28,944 nt of DNA from Chromera velia (GCA_018398765.1 JAHBMJ010001227.1:1-28944); one strand, 5' to 3'. Shown: positions 19,100 to 28,730, counted from the first letter of the stretch. Notes: generated from the letters alone by a model not told the origin. Program-made: numbers and translations.

Positions 19100-19747
19100 A
19101 AAGAGTTCTTTCAATAGTAAGGGCATGCAAGCGCATGCAAGGGCCCATTTGCAGAAGTCATAAAAGAAATCATGAAGACGAAAGGAAACGAGTCAAACAA
19201 GCACGAAGGAAAGAAGGAAGGTCTAGAGGAAGGTTCTGGAAGAAAGGAAAGAAGGAATCTAATGAACGAAAAAGGAGAGAACCTCAGGGAGTCTGATCCT
19301 GAAGCAAGGACTCTTAACAGCAAAACCGGTAGTGCTCCTCCAAACAATCCTCCGAGGCGCCCAGCGGATATGCGCGCCCGCCCTCCCTTTCTACTGGATC
19401 AATTGACGATGATCCAAGGCTTGCATGCAACAACGAAGCAAGCGACGCCCTTCCGTCACGAAGTCCTTGTCCGTGAACCGATTGCTTCGAAGAGGATTGA
19501 CAGAAAGACCCGATTTCACTAGCCCCACCGAGGCATGTCTCTTCCCCGCCCTATTTACCACTCCTGCACAAAGCGACTTCTAGGTCTGTCTTACTGTCTG
19601 TAAAAAAATTCCCCTCCCCTGGAATGAAAATATAGCCTATTTGCCTGCTTGCCCACCTGCTCGCCTACCTACCTATCTGTCTGCTTCTCCATATGTTTAT
19701 CTATATGACATTGTATGTAGATGTATGCGTATGTGTATGAGGCCAGG

Positions 19748-19750
<3 letters not shown>
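19100..19750. other. Divergent spacer, middle part, no supported gene
   Basis: A plus-strand ATG frame of 116 codons (19172-19522) runs through purine-rich GAAGGAAAG sequence in its first half. I see no homology, splice sites or promoter that would make it a gene, so the stretch is described as spacer. Confidence 0.35.
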
Positions 19751-19791
<41 letters not shown>

Positions 19792-19861
19792 CGAGAGTGA
19801 GAGTGAGAGCGAGAGTGAGACAGAGAGAGAGAGAGGGAGAGAGAGAGAGAGAGAGAGAGAA
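19751..19861. repeat. GA-rich microsatellite
   Basis: About 110 bp of GA repeats with GAGT/GAGC interruptions on the plus strand in the divergent spacer. Confidence 0.95.
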
Positions 19862-20280
19862 TGTGGGCAGCTTGTGTTTCAAGGCTTTAGCAGGACTACA
19901 TCTATAATGTATTTCATTGTGTCGGCCTTTCTGCCTCGTATGTTTTTGTATGTACGTGAGAGCTTCCTCTGAACATTCCCGCTCCACTCTACCGCAGGGC
20001 CTGTGTATGCTAGTGTGTATGGTTATCTCTCGGTGTGTGTTTACCTGCATATTCCTTTGTACAACTACCAGGCGGTGCACCGAGGTCTGCTTGCTTGAAA
20101 TCATACTTAAAACTCTCTGGGTTGCTTACCTGCTTTGGGGTCACTGCCCAGGGCTACTGCCTCTTTTTGTATTGCATAATTTTGAATGTTCTGCATATCA
20201 GTCTGTGAATGAAATGAAAGCCTTAGAAACTTTGAAGGAAAGGGAACATTCCTTAGCACGTCCCTATCTGATCTTCCGTT

Positions 20281-20318
20281 CTCTTTCTTTCTCTCTCTTT
20301 CTCTCTCTCTCTTTCTCA

Positions 20319-20370
<52 letters not shown>
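20281..20370. repeat. CT then GT microsatellite
   Basis: CT-rich run (20281-20338) passing into GT and then TA dinucleotides on the plus strand, intergenic. Confidence 0.95.
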
Positions 20371-20371
<1 letters not shown>

Positions 20372-20467
20372 TCTCCGTCCGTGCGTATGCGATCTATACC
20401 TGTGCGAGCTTGTCAGTCTGAGTAATGTGCGTGCTTATATGTGCGTGCGATGTAGCGGTGAGAGTGT

Positions 20468-20469
<2 letters not shown>

Positions 20470-20505
<36 letters not shown>

Positions 20506-20575
20506 CATGAGTGTGTGTGTGTGTATGTGTGTATGTGTATGTATGTGTGTGTGTGTGTATGTGTATATGTGTGTA
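20470..20575. repeat. CT then GT/GTAT microsatellite
   Basis: A second CT run followed by GT and GTAT units, 100 bp after the preceding one, with the same CT-to-GT order. Confidence 0.95.
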
Positions 20576-20929
20576 CGTGCGCACGTTAGCAGACAGGTGG
20601 TAGACGAAGACTCATGATCAGGGAGAGATAGAGAGCGAGAGAGGGAAAGAGCCAGATGGATGTACGGTTCTGCATAGGACAAAGAGATCGAGGCCGATGC
20701 ACCTAGACTGAAATAGAGAAACTGATAGTGTCTCAGACAGACAGTAAGATTGAGAGATAAAGGCTCGGACAAAGGGTGAAAGATGATGAAAGAGTAACTA
20801 TTGTGTAAGTGATGCAGACATATATGCAGACACTGTAATACACTGTCAAAGACTGGGTCAAATACTGTTGGCTCACTCCTCCCCGGTCCTCGGACCATCC
20901 TTCGTGTCTGAAGCCTTTTCACAAACACC

Positions 20930-21165
20930 TTTACTGTGTTTTCATATCGAACCTAATCGAGTTATTAGTGTATTGAGAGATCACGTTAACTAGAAAACGA
21001 GTTAATCATTCTCTAGATCATCATTTTTTCCTTTTTAAAAATGTTAGAAAAAATATGGCAAATTAGTTTTATAAACTTACGTAAAGAATATGTATTGTAG
21101 ATAGTTTGTAGATCGATTTGCTATAACTATAAGTAAGAATTTCAGACTAATTTTTAGTCGTACTT
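20930..21165. other. Short AT-rich island upstream of the DNase II gene
   Basis: About 235 bp of AT-rich sequence without coding signal, ending 0.7 kb before the DNase II start codon. It resembles in composition the islands found in the other intergenic spacers. Confidence 0.45.
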
Positions 21166-21369
21166 AGGCCTTCATACGCGATAATGCGCGACCCCCGGTT
21201 TCCCCCTTTCAACGGAGCCACGACATGCTCCGCAAGAGCATTAAAATGATTGATGCGCACCATCGGGGGCTTAATTGGACATGTGTTGTGCATGCAGGTG
21301 CATGGGGTGGGGGCCACGGCAACGCGCACGAAGTATGCTTTTCGGGACCGCGCGAGCATGCACTTACAA

Positions 21370-21456
21370 CTCCGTGCGAGTTACTTGAAGGGCATGCATG
21401 TGCGAAGTAATTAGGGTATGTGCGATTGCGGCTCCGTGCGAGTTGCTTGAGGGGCA
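21370..21456. repeat. 25-bp imperfect direct repeat upstream of the DNase II gene
   Basis: The unit CTCCGTGCGAGTT (then A/G, CTTGA, A/G, GGGCA) occurs at 21370-21394 and 21432-21456 with 23 of 25 bases identical, 62 bp apart. It lies about 0.45-0.5 kb upstream of the start codon and amid several GCATGC palindromes, so it may be a regulatory element. Confidence 0.6.
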
Positions 21457-21889
21457 CATTTTGGAATTCGGGTGACACTGTGACAGACGTGTGGAGATAG
21501 AAGCGACCCCCCAAAAATGAAAAAATGCGTTATGCGAGTGCGTGCGATCTCAGGGCCTCTCGGCTGATCTCAGCAGAGCTGAGCTGCCCCCCGAGGCGAT
21601 GCATCCGCGCAGGGGTGCATGCATAATTCAGCAGCACATGAATCCACGAGAGTCATGCAGACAAATGCCTGACCTTTCTTCCAGGCAAACGTGCCTGACA
21701 TGTCAGAGAAGCCATGCATTTTCTGTGACGATCGTAACAAAGGCCAATTCGTAACAAAGGCCAACCAAGCAGTCTGGCAGTCTTACGTTAGAAACTGGCC
21801 CTGGTAGCAGAAAGAGAAAAAAAAGTTATCGATACCTTCCTTTCGAACATCCAGACGCAGACAAGAACACTCACCCTCACTTTGTCCCA

Positions 21890-22209
21890 ATGCCGTCCAC
21901 CCAAGCCCCCCCACGACCCACCTCCCCCTCACGACAAAGCCAAAGGGCCCCCTCTCCCCCTAGGCGCACCACTCAGCGTGCACCCGCACAAGGAGGACGA
22001 CAGCAAACCCGGCAGCAGCAGCAGGGTGACAACGGGAGGTTGTCCCCGTTGTGGCAGAAGATCCTGATCACGCTCCTGGTGGTGGTCATTCTGGTGGCCT
22101 GTCTCTTGTTGGGATACTGGATCGTTGTCACGGTTCCATGGTTCTTCGGGAAGAGAGCAGACCTCCCTCGGATGGGATGTATCGGAGAAGATGGAGAGCC
22201 TGTCGACTG
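21890..22209 (+). CDS. DNase II exon 1: cytosolic tail, membrane anchor, start of nuclease domain
   Basis: Encodes residues 1-106. The first 50 residues are rich in Pro, Arg, Ser and Gln with no acidic residue until Asp-47. The hydrophobic span KILITLLVVVILVACLLLGY follows, then WFFGK and the family start CIGEDGEPVDW. It ends in phase 2 at a GTGAGT donor; Trp-107 is split across the junction. Confidence 0.85.
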
Positions 22210-24657
22210 GTGAGTCCTAGGGGAGGGGAGGAGGAAAAGGAGGGGAAGAGAAGGGGAGATACGTAGACAATGACAGGTTTGAGTGACACCCCTTTTCCTG
22301 TGACCCCCATTTTCTATATCTTCTGTCCGGCCATTTCTGATGCCTGACACAAGTACATCTACATGTCCTTTTGCTTCCGTCTACCCCCGCCCCTTCTGGG
22401 TCCTCTCTTGCAGCTGCCATATTCCTTAATTGTCTTTTTTTTCAGTCTCCAACACCCCTCTTCTGTCCCTTCTCCCAGCTGGTCCTCCTCATCTCTGCCT
22501 AGCATTCTAAGAATCAGTATGCTCTTCCCTGGCAGGGCCTCTGTCTCCATCCCTTCCTTCTCTGCCCCTTGTGCGGGTACCACCTGTGGAGCAGTGAGCC
22601 CTCTCAGTGAAAGAGCACAGGTTGGTGTGCCCCGACCACAGTGATAAGGAAGGTCCGCATGAGTCATCCAATCTAGAGATGGATGCAGACTGAATGAAAT
22701 CATGTGAATACTCTCCCTCCCCCCCTTCCCCCCATACAGGATCGCAATGTTCAAACACCCAGAAGGGGGGGACTACCACTACTTCATGCCCGGCCAGAAG
22801 GAGCTGCTGCAGTCGAAGGGAAACATTGCAAGCAGCACAGACGGACCTCTGGCAAGCACGCTAAAGCAGATGTATATGAAGAATCAAGCAAAGGCGGGAG
22901 TGATGATGGGAGTCTACTCAGGTTCGATCTTTCTTTGCTTCCTTTCTTCCTTGCTTCCTTGCTTGCTTGCTTGCTTGTATTCGCACGCTCGCACTCCTTT
23001 CAAGCACCTCTGAGAGCGGGCTCTTTTCCATTTCCCTGTCTTACTTTCAATTTCTACCTACCTTCTTTGATTCTCCTCCTGCCGTCCGGACCCCCATTCA
23101 TTTCTGTAATGGCAACGTCTTCGGCCTCAGCAAGCTTTATTGTCTTTTTGTTCACTCTTTGATGACCTTGGTGTGACAGCAGACCTGCTCCTTCTGTCAA
23201 CCAGATTTCAACCGGGATGGCTTGACTGAGTGCAGACTCTCCTCCAAAGGACAGACGGCGACTTGCAGAGGAGACTGCAGAAGGAACAGTAGAGGGAGAG
23301 GAGACAGGGGAAGCAGAAGAGTTCAGGATGCCTGACCTTCCTCTTCCCCCCGGGTTTGATGAAAGTTTTTCAGCCGGGTCCTATGGACACTCTAAGGGTG
23401 TTGTTTTCATGACAGAGGGCGGGGGATTTTGGTTGGTTCATTCAGTTCCCCATTTTCCCGAAATTGACGAGACCAGCAAGGAGGGGGACTATAAGGGAAT
23501 ACAAGAGGGTCAGCAGATCTACGGCCAGTCATTTCTCTGCGTCTCTCTCCCCTTTGCCCCTCACGCCAACACCATTGGCACTCAACTCCAATTCATCCAT
23601 CCAAAATTCTATCACAAAAAAGTCTCCCAGAACCTTGCAAAAAAGGCCCCCGAACTGGCGTCAGCACTTGGAGGAGAATTCCAAAGCAGACACAAGACGA
23701 GAGCGTCCGGAGAGAGCTCCAGTATGAAGCAGATCGAGACGTGGAATGGCAAGGAGTTCACATCGTTTGCTAAGTCGGCTGGTTGGGGGGACGAAAGAGA
23801 GGAATGGTCAGTCAAATCAACCATTTGCATGCATGGATAGTGGTGATTTCAAGCACTGCCCTCTTTCCTTCCTTCCTTCCTTCCCTTCTTCTTTCCTTCC
23901 TTCCTTCCTTCCTTCCTTCCTTTCCTTCCTTCCTTCCTTCCTTCCTTCCTCCTTTTCCTTCTTCTTTCCTTCCTCAGAAATCTAAACGTTGGAGAGGTGC
24001 TCGCCCTATCACCCACACGCAGCCCCCGTTTCTGCTTAAGCACATCAATCAGCTCAGCAGGCCGGAGTGGTCGATGCGTCCCTAGACTCCCCGCAATTCC
24101 TGCCTGTGCTTTGATTGATGCTCCTCTCTCAATGCTGTCTGTTTCATTCCTTCCTTTTCGCTCGCGACTGGAATCACCGGCTAAAAAAAAGAAATTCTGC
24201 GGAATTTCTTTCGGTCTTTTGGAAGATGTTGGACAACATTCACTTGCAGTGCTTTCTTTGTCTTTTGCACACATCGCCTCTGAATGACTGACTCCATCTT
24301 TGTCCTTCCCTATCCCTTCAGCGACAAGGACATATACTACGGCCTCGTTGCACCCTCACTGGCATCAAATCTCTACGCAGGTACGTCCGCAATCTTCTAG
24401 AAGACTGCTTGCATGGGTCAGTGCGTGGATACATGCCTGCCTTTCGGTTCGATTGATGTCCTGCTTGCCGCTTCTCTTGTGCAAAGTCTTTCGATCCGTC
24501 TCCGTTTCGTTTCATCTTCGAGTAGCTCTCTTTTTTTCTGTAGATATTGGTGATTGTGGGTGCCGACGTGTGTTCATGTACGCGCGTCTGTGCGTATGGC
24601 TATGTGCGTGTGTGTGTTCTTTATGGTCCGTCCGCTCCTGGATCGGGCCCGTATGCT

Positions 24658-24689
<32 letters not shown>

Positions 24690-24818
24690 CGTGTGTGTGT
24701 GTGTATGTGTATGTGTATGTTTGTGTCTGTGTCTGTGTCTGTGTCTGTGTCTGTTTGTGTTTGTCTGTGAGTGTGTGTGTGTGTGTGTATGTGTGTGTAT
24801 GTGTGTATGTATGTGTGC

Positions 24819-24853
<35 letters not shown>

Positions 24854-24986
24854 TTTGTGTCTGTGTGTGTGTCTGTGTGTGTAGGCGTGCGTGTGTGTGT
24901 GTGTGTGTGTGTGTCTGTGTGTCTGTGTGTCTGTGTGTCTGTGTGTCTGTGTGTCTGTGTGTCTGTGTGTCTGTGTGTCTGTGTCT

Positions 24987-25031
<45 letters not shown>

Positions 25032-26247
25032 TGTGTGTGTGGCCGTGTCCGAGAGACATACGGACATGTCTTTGCTCTCCGTCTCTTCGACTCTGAAACC
25101 TCTTGTTTGACAGCTGTAGATGAAAGGGCTACCTCTTAGACGGATCGAGAAGACGAGAGCTTGACTAGCTTTAATGCCAAAGTTTCCCTCAAATTCGCTT
25201 TCTGTATATCAACACGCATGCAGAGACGTGGATGCGAGGAGATGAGTTTGGGACCTGTTGCGGAGATGACTATGAGGTACGTATGGGTGTTGCAGGCATG
25301 CACAGAAATTGAGACTGAGTCTGGTGGACTGGGGGTGGGTGGACTGCATGGCAGCATGCCGAGAGATATGAGTTCTAGCGAGCGTCTCTCTTTCCTGCTG
25401 GGGGGTAGACAAGAGAAGCGAGCAGGCAGTGAGACTGAACACAGCTGAATCAAACAGACAAAGAGTCGTCGTGGGAGTCGCGACAAAATTTTGAATCAGA
25501 GTGTTGTCCTGTGTGTGTGTTTGTGCGTGTGTGTCTGAATGTGTGTATGTGTGTGTGAGAGAGAGAGAGAAAGAGAGTATGCGTACCTTTCCGGAGGTCG
25601 TACGACCTCTCTGTACGTCTGCCCTTCCCTCTGACTGTCTTGTCCATCTGCAGGTGACGGACATTAAGGAGATGCAGATGTCTGACGTGTCGTGGTCCGA
25701 GACCCACGACCACAGCAAGTGGGCCGTCTCCTCGCCCGACACATCAGGGAAGGATTCCTGGGTGTGCATAGGGGGGGTGAATAGAATGCATTCTCAGGCC
25801 AAGAGGGGGGGGGGAACTTTGTGTTTCGAGGAAACGAACCTTCAGAAGGCGCTGCTGAGTTCGATTGTGGACTCAGACGAGTGTTCTGAGAAGGGAACAA
25901 AAACGAAAAGGAAGACAAAAAAGAGCAAAAAGGGCCCAAGCAAGGAAATGGAGAAGAAAAAGTACACCCTCCTCAGGGGAACCTTCGTGGACTCAGAGGG
26001 CAAAACTGCAACACCAGCCGTCTCTGACGTTCCTCGTCCCGAGTCTGCACTCGAAATTTCTTCCAAAGACAGGGTGGAAGAGGCAATTCCAGAGTCCATC
26101 TTGGTCTCGGGGGGGATCAGAGGAGAAGAGAGGGAGAGGCACCAGGTTGAGAAGGGAACAGAGAGAAGAGAGGAGACTCCAAAAGACCAAGAGGGAGAGG
26201 GCCTTGCAGGATCTGAGGAGCCGCGGCTGCAGCTGCTCAGCAGCTAG
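21890..26247 (+). CDS. Deoxyribonuclease II family protein with N-terminal membrane anchor, 592 aa
   Basis: Six exons, 21890-22209, 22740-22921, 23236-23806, 24322-24380, 25224-25276 and 25654-26247, join in frame (1779 nt with stop). DNase II is a divalent-cation-independent acid endonuclease of lysosomes with a PLD-like fold and two HxK motifs. Both are present: GHSKGVVF (His-219, Lys-221) and HDHSKW (His-415, Lys-417). Other family hallmarks are GEPVDW at residue 102, GGGFWLVHSVPHFP, YGQSFLCVSLPFA, FAKSAGWGD, SWVCIGGVNRMHSQAKRGGGTLC and the helix after it. Instead of a cleaved signal peptide there is a Pro/Arg/Gln-rich N-terminus (1-53) and a strong hydrophobic span (about 57-82), suggesting a type II membrane protein with a luminal or extracellular nuclease domain. 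Compared with about 360 residues in animal enzymes it has an acidic insertion (about 170-198) and a 120-residue charged C-terminal tail. Cellular location is inference. Confidence 0.92.
22740..22921 (+). CDS. DNase II exon 2
   Basis: Encodes residues 108-167, from IAMFKHPEGG (equivalent to the FVVYKLP strand of animal enzymes) to GVMMGVYS. It starts after a CCATACAG acceptor and ends in phase 1 at GTTCGA, a poor donor, but the join to exon 3 reproduces the family pattern YSDSPP. Confidence 0.85.
23236..23806 (+). CDS. DNase II exon 3: first HxK motif
   Basis: Encodes residues 169-357. It begins with a Glu/Arg-rich insertion (EETAEGTVEGEE) not expected in animal DNase II, then the catalytic block GHSKGVVFMTEGGGFWLVHS, and ends near FAKSAGWGDEREE. 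The phase 2 donor GTCAGT creates a Cys codon at the junction. Confidence 0.9.
23861..23975. repeat. TTCC microsatellite in DNase II intron 3
   Basis: About 27 TTCC units with occasional interruptions, coding-strand pyrimidine-rich, within the intron between exons 3 and 4. Confidence 0.95.
24322..24380 (+). CDS. DNase II exon 4 (59 nt)
   Basis: Encodes DKDIYYGLVAPSLASNLYA, which lines up with the DDLYSGWLAAALGTNL segment of animal DNase II. It lies between a TATCCCTTCAG acceptor and a GTACGT donor, phase 1. Confidence 0.85.
24658..25040. repeat. Long CT then TG/TGTC microsatellite in DNase II intron 4
   Basis: A CT run (about 24658-24688) followed by about 350 bp of TG, TGTGTC and TGTATG units. 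It makes up nearly half of the 843-nt intron. The many long open frames across it are simple repeat translated in several frames. Confidence 0.97.
25224..25276 (+). CDS. DNase II exon 5 (53 nt)
   Basis: Encodes ETWMRGDEFGTCCGDDYE, the short loop before the second catalytic half, with two adjacent cysteines. The acceptor is CACGCATGCAG and the donor GTACGT, phase 0. The alignment position agrees with the family although sequence similarity is low. Confidence 0.8.
25511..25577. repeat. GT then GA microsatellite in DNase II intron 5
   Basis: GT-rich sequence passing into GA repeats on the plus strand, ending about 75 nt before the acceptor of the last exon. Confidence 0.9.
25654..26247 (+). CDS. 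DNase II exon 6: second HxK motif and charged tail
   Basis: Encodes residues 396-592 and the stop. The catalytic HDHSKW, SWVCIGGVNR and RGGGTLC blocks are followed from about residue 473 by a tail that is first very Lys-rich (TKTKRKTKKSKK) and then Glu/Ser/Pro-rich, ending LQLLSS. No GT donor inside the tail gives a better end, so I take it as coding. Confidence 0.88.
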   Translation: MTDIKEMQMSDVSWSETHDHSKWAVSSPDTSGKDSWVCIGGVNRMHSQAKRGGGTLCFEETNLQKALLSSIVDSDECSEKGTKTKRKTKKSKKGPSKEMEKKKYTLLRGTFVDSEGKTATPAVSDVPRPESALEISSKDRVEEAIPESILVSGGIRGEERERHQVEKGTERREETPKDQEGEGLAGSEEPRLQLLSS

Positions 26248-26600
26248 AGCATCACAGCCGTCTTCGCCTTCAATTTTCTTTTTTGGAGTCGCATGAACCT
26301 CTTCGTTCTGCACAGGTTCAAACCTGGATGTGTGTGATTGAGCTGGAAGGCTCGCTCTCTTTCTTTCTTTCTCTCTGTGTGTGTGCGTGTGTGGTTCTGA
26401 CCGACGGAAAGGCTTTGCACGAAGGCCTTTCACTGCCCTCACTGGCTCTGCACGTGCAGCTCTAAGCTAGCTGCTTCTCAAGACCTGAGTGTACTGGTTT
26501 CAGGCGTGCAGTGAGGACGAAGGACGCAAGAAGATGGGAAGTTGTTGGGGTACAGTCAGGAAGGGCGGCCCGGATGGATGAAGAGTGCTAGGAAGAGTGG
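26248..26600. other. Probable 3' untranslated region of the DNase II gene
   Basis: Follows the stop codon. It contains a short TTTC/CT/GT repeat (about 26358-26393) and a pair of AGGCTTTGCACGA/GGCCTTTCAC words, with no supported coding frame. I could not place a polyadenylation signal. Confidence 0.35.
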
Positions 26601-27560
26601 TTTCAAACGGTGCTCTTCACTTATCAGTTGACGAGCCATCAATTTGTTGCGCAGACCTTGCCAACGGATTGATAGAACATGTGTATAAGAAAATGAAGAT
26701 CGTAAGTTGAATAGGACTTATAGAACAGAATGATCAAATGGAGTGGTCTTCATATATCTCTTCATTATAGCTGACCCAATTCATAGGAGAAAGCAACTTG
26801 AAATATTTGATCACATGATCTGGACTTAGATTTGATACTTACAAGTATATATACCGCCGGCCGTGCCAGTGTTTAGCAACGTGTGTAGGTACCAGCATGT
26901 TTTAATATATGATATAATACATATGTTTTGACTTGTGTTTTGATCATGTTTGTTTTGAGTTCATTTGGAGTCTATATCTAGGTCTATATTTGGAGATTCC
27001 TAAGGAGATTCATAAAAAATAGAGAACTTTGAAGGGTTGTTAGGCTATAGTTAAAAACGTACATCAAAGTTACTAGGTATATACATGCCTAATTAAAGAG
27101 ATACAGTTGATAATTAGATTTAAAAAATGGCTAAAAAATTGAGGTTTTAAATAGAACGTTTCAATTAAATATTTATCATACCCCTGGCAGTGGACCGGCG
27201 CGGCCCGTGGGGGAACTTAGAAGTTAGAGTCAGAACATAAATCTTAATCCTAATCCTATGTATGATTAAACATATGGATGGATTGGAACTTTGAATCCGA
27301 GTTCTAGCCCGAGTTTTAACTTTTCTAGTCTTTTAACCTTAAAGGGTATAAGGTATCAAGCACCGTGAGAGTGGTAAACTCTATATGATTTATTAAAATT
27401 ATATTAAGATCTACAGTATGTTAATTTTTTTTTTATTATAAGCCAGATTATAAGTTTTTTCTATTTTTATAGAAATTTAACATTTTTAGAGAAGTGTATG
27501 AAAGTTGATGTCCTGGCTTACACATTGATATAAGCTTGAAAATTAAAAGACTTTCACTAG
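26600..27560. other. AT-rich island between the DNase II gene and the next gene
   Basis: Nearly 1 kb of AT-rich sequence without coding frames, interrupted by two short GC-rich spots (about 26857-26872 and 27182-27216). It parallels the islands in the other spacers. Confidence 0.5.
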
Positions 27561-27597
27561 CTTGAATGAAATGGCGTGAATCGGTGAGATGACTAAC

Positions 27598-27715
27598 AGC
27601 AGCAGTAATATAGCACCAACGGTAGCAGCAATATAGCACTAACAGTAGCAGCAAGACAGCACCAACGGCAGCAGCAAGACAGCACCAACAGCAGCAGCAA
27701 TACAGCATAGATGGG
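27598..27715. repeat. 23-bp minisatellite, about 5 copies
   Basis: Copies beginning AGCAGCAA lie at 27624, 27647, 27670 and 27693, exactly 23 bp apart, with a diverged copy before them. The unit is roughly AGCAGCAAGACAGCACCAAC plus three variable bases. Because 23 is not a multiple of 3 and the plus frame stops within it, it is unlikely to be a coding repeat. Confidence 0.85.
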
Positions 27716-27898
27716 GATCGACCGGTGGGCGTCTCTTTCACTTGATTGGTGAGTGACTGCATGACCGCTCTTTCTTTCTTTCGGCATCTGCCTCGGTGTA
27801 GTAGGATGGAAGCAAAATCATCGCAACGGGTCCGCACGAACTAAAACGAAGAGGCACCACATGCTGTTGTAAGTGTACTTAATCGTTGATGACATTAG

Positions 27899-28485
27899 TG
27901 CGGCCAAAACAAAAGGAAGGGGGCGTGCTGCAAGCAAGAGTGCAGCAAGCTCGCACGAACTGCTGGAAGGAACATTGTCAACGGATGGAAGAGGTGAATA
28001 ACCAACTTCATAACCATGAATGGATACAGGTAAGAAAGACCGACACAAACTCATAGACAGATGTACAACGGTACAATTCACTCACTTTATGACTATGCAT
28101 GCATGTGTATGCAGAAGGGGAGAAAACACACCATACATGCGTGGCTACATTATTATGATAGTATGAATAGATAGGGCACCAAACTGGCAAACTTGACCAA
28201 AGCAGTCCCGTTCTCGCTTTCTCTATCTCTGCCCCAACTCCTTAACGTGACCCTTCTTGACAGCTAAAATGCCTAAAAAAGAAAACTTAACCCGACTTCT
28301 CCCCTCTTACCTTTTCTTTACTCCCTTTGTCGACTGCTTTGCCCTAACAGGATGTCAACATAAAAACAAACACACACGGGTCCGTTTTTTTTGTCTTTCT
28401 CTCTGCATGTGTCCTTTTGGATTGTTGAATTAATTACAGATTGAAAGAGAACATCGTGGCCGAAGCAGATAAAAAGAGGCACCAG
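27899..28485 (+). CDS. Tentative exons of a further plus-strand gene, partial
   Basis: Not recognised. Three candidate exons join in frame: 27899-28029 (after ACATTAG, to ACAG|GTAAGA), 28351-28379 (after CCCTAACAG, to GG|GTCCGT) and 28440-28485 (after AATTACAG, to CCAG|GTGTCT). The product fragment contains RMEEVNNQLHNHEWIQ, DVNIKTNTHG and LKENIVAEADKKRHQ, all hydrophilic and coding-like. Phases agree at both joins (0 and 2). The 60-nt second intron is shorter than any in the other genes, and the 5' exons are not found. A possible earlier exon ends at the GTAAGT donor at 27870. Treat as a weak prediction. Confidence 0.3.
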
Positions 28486-28580
28486 GTGTCTTTTCCCTCC
28501 CCAAACTCCCTGTCCGTGCCTCTGTATGTGTGTGTGTATGTATGTGTGTGTGTTTGCACGCCTAGGTGCACGCATGCATG

Positions 28581-28586
28581 AGAGTT

Positions 28587-28645
<59 letters not shown>

Positions 28646-28648
28646 TTT

Positions 28649-28687
<39 letters not shown>

Positions 28688-28695
28688 CTCTCTTT
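28581..28695. repeat. CT-rich microsatellite near the right edge
   Basis: About 115 bp of CT repeats with TTTTT/TTTG interruptions on the plus strand. It would be an intronic pyrimidine tract if the tentative plus-strand gene continues into the sequence after 28730. Confidence 0.95.
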
Positions 28696-28730
28696 TTATG
28701 CTCTCTGGATACGCAAGTGCCAACAGATCT

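Noticed and set aside
19172-19522. 116-codon plus-strand frame starting with ATG
   Set aside because: The first half is translated GAAGGAAAG-type purine repeat; there is no splice context or homology. Kept only as a note within the spacer.
17692-21350. Shared CGGGACCGCGC word near 17698 and 21334
   Set aside because: An 11-base match between two places in a 29-kb window is expected by chance.
24547-25110. Long open frames on both strands (Cys/Val or Thr/His repeats)
   Set aside because: They are the TG/TGTC microsatellite of DNase II intron 4 translated in several frames; the flanking exons of the DNase II splice across it.
26855-27216. Possible terminal inverted repeats of a small transposon (two GC-rich spots in the AT-rich island)
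   Set aside because: The arms match only loosely after reverse complementing, with gaps, and no target-site duplication is visible.
27598-27715. CRISPR-like regular array
   Set aside because: Repeats are contiguous with no unique spacers and the genome is eukaryotic; it is a minisatellite.
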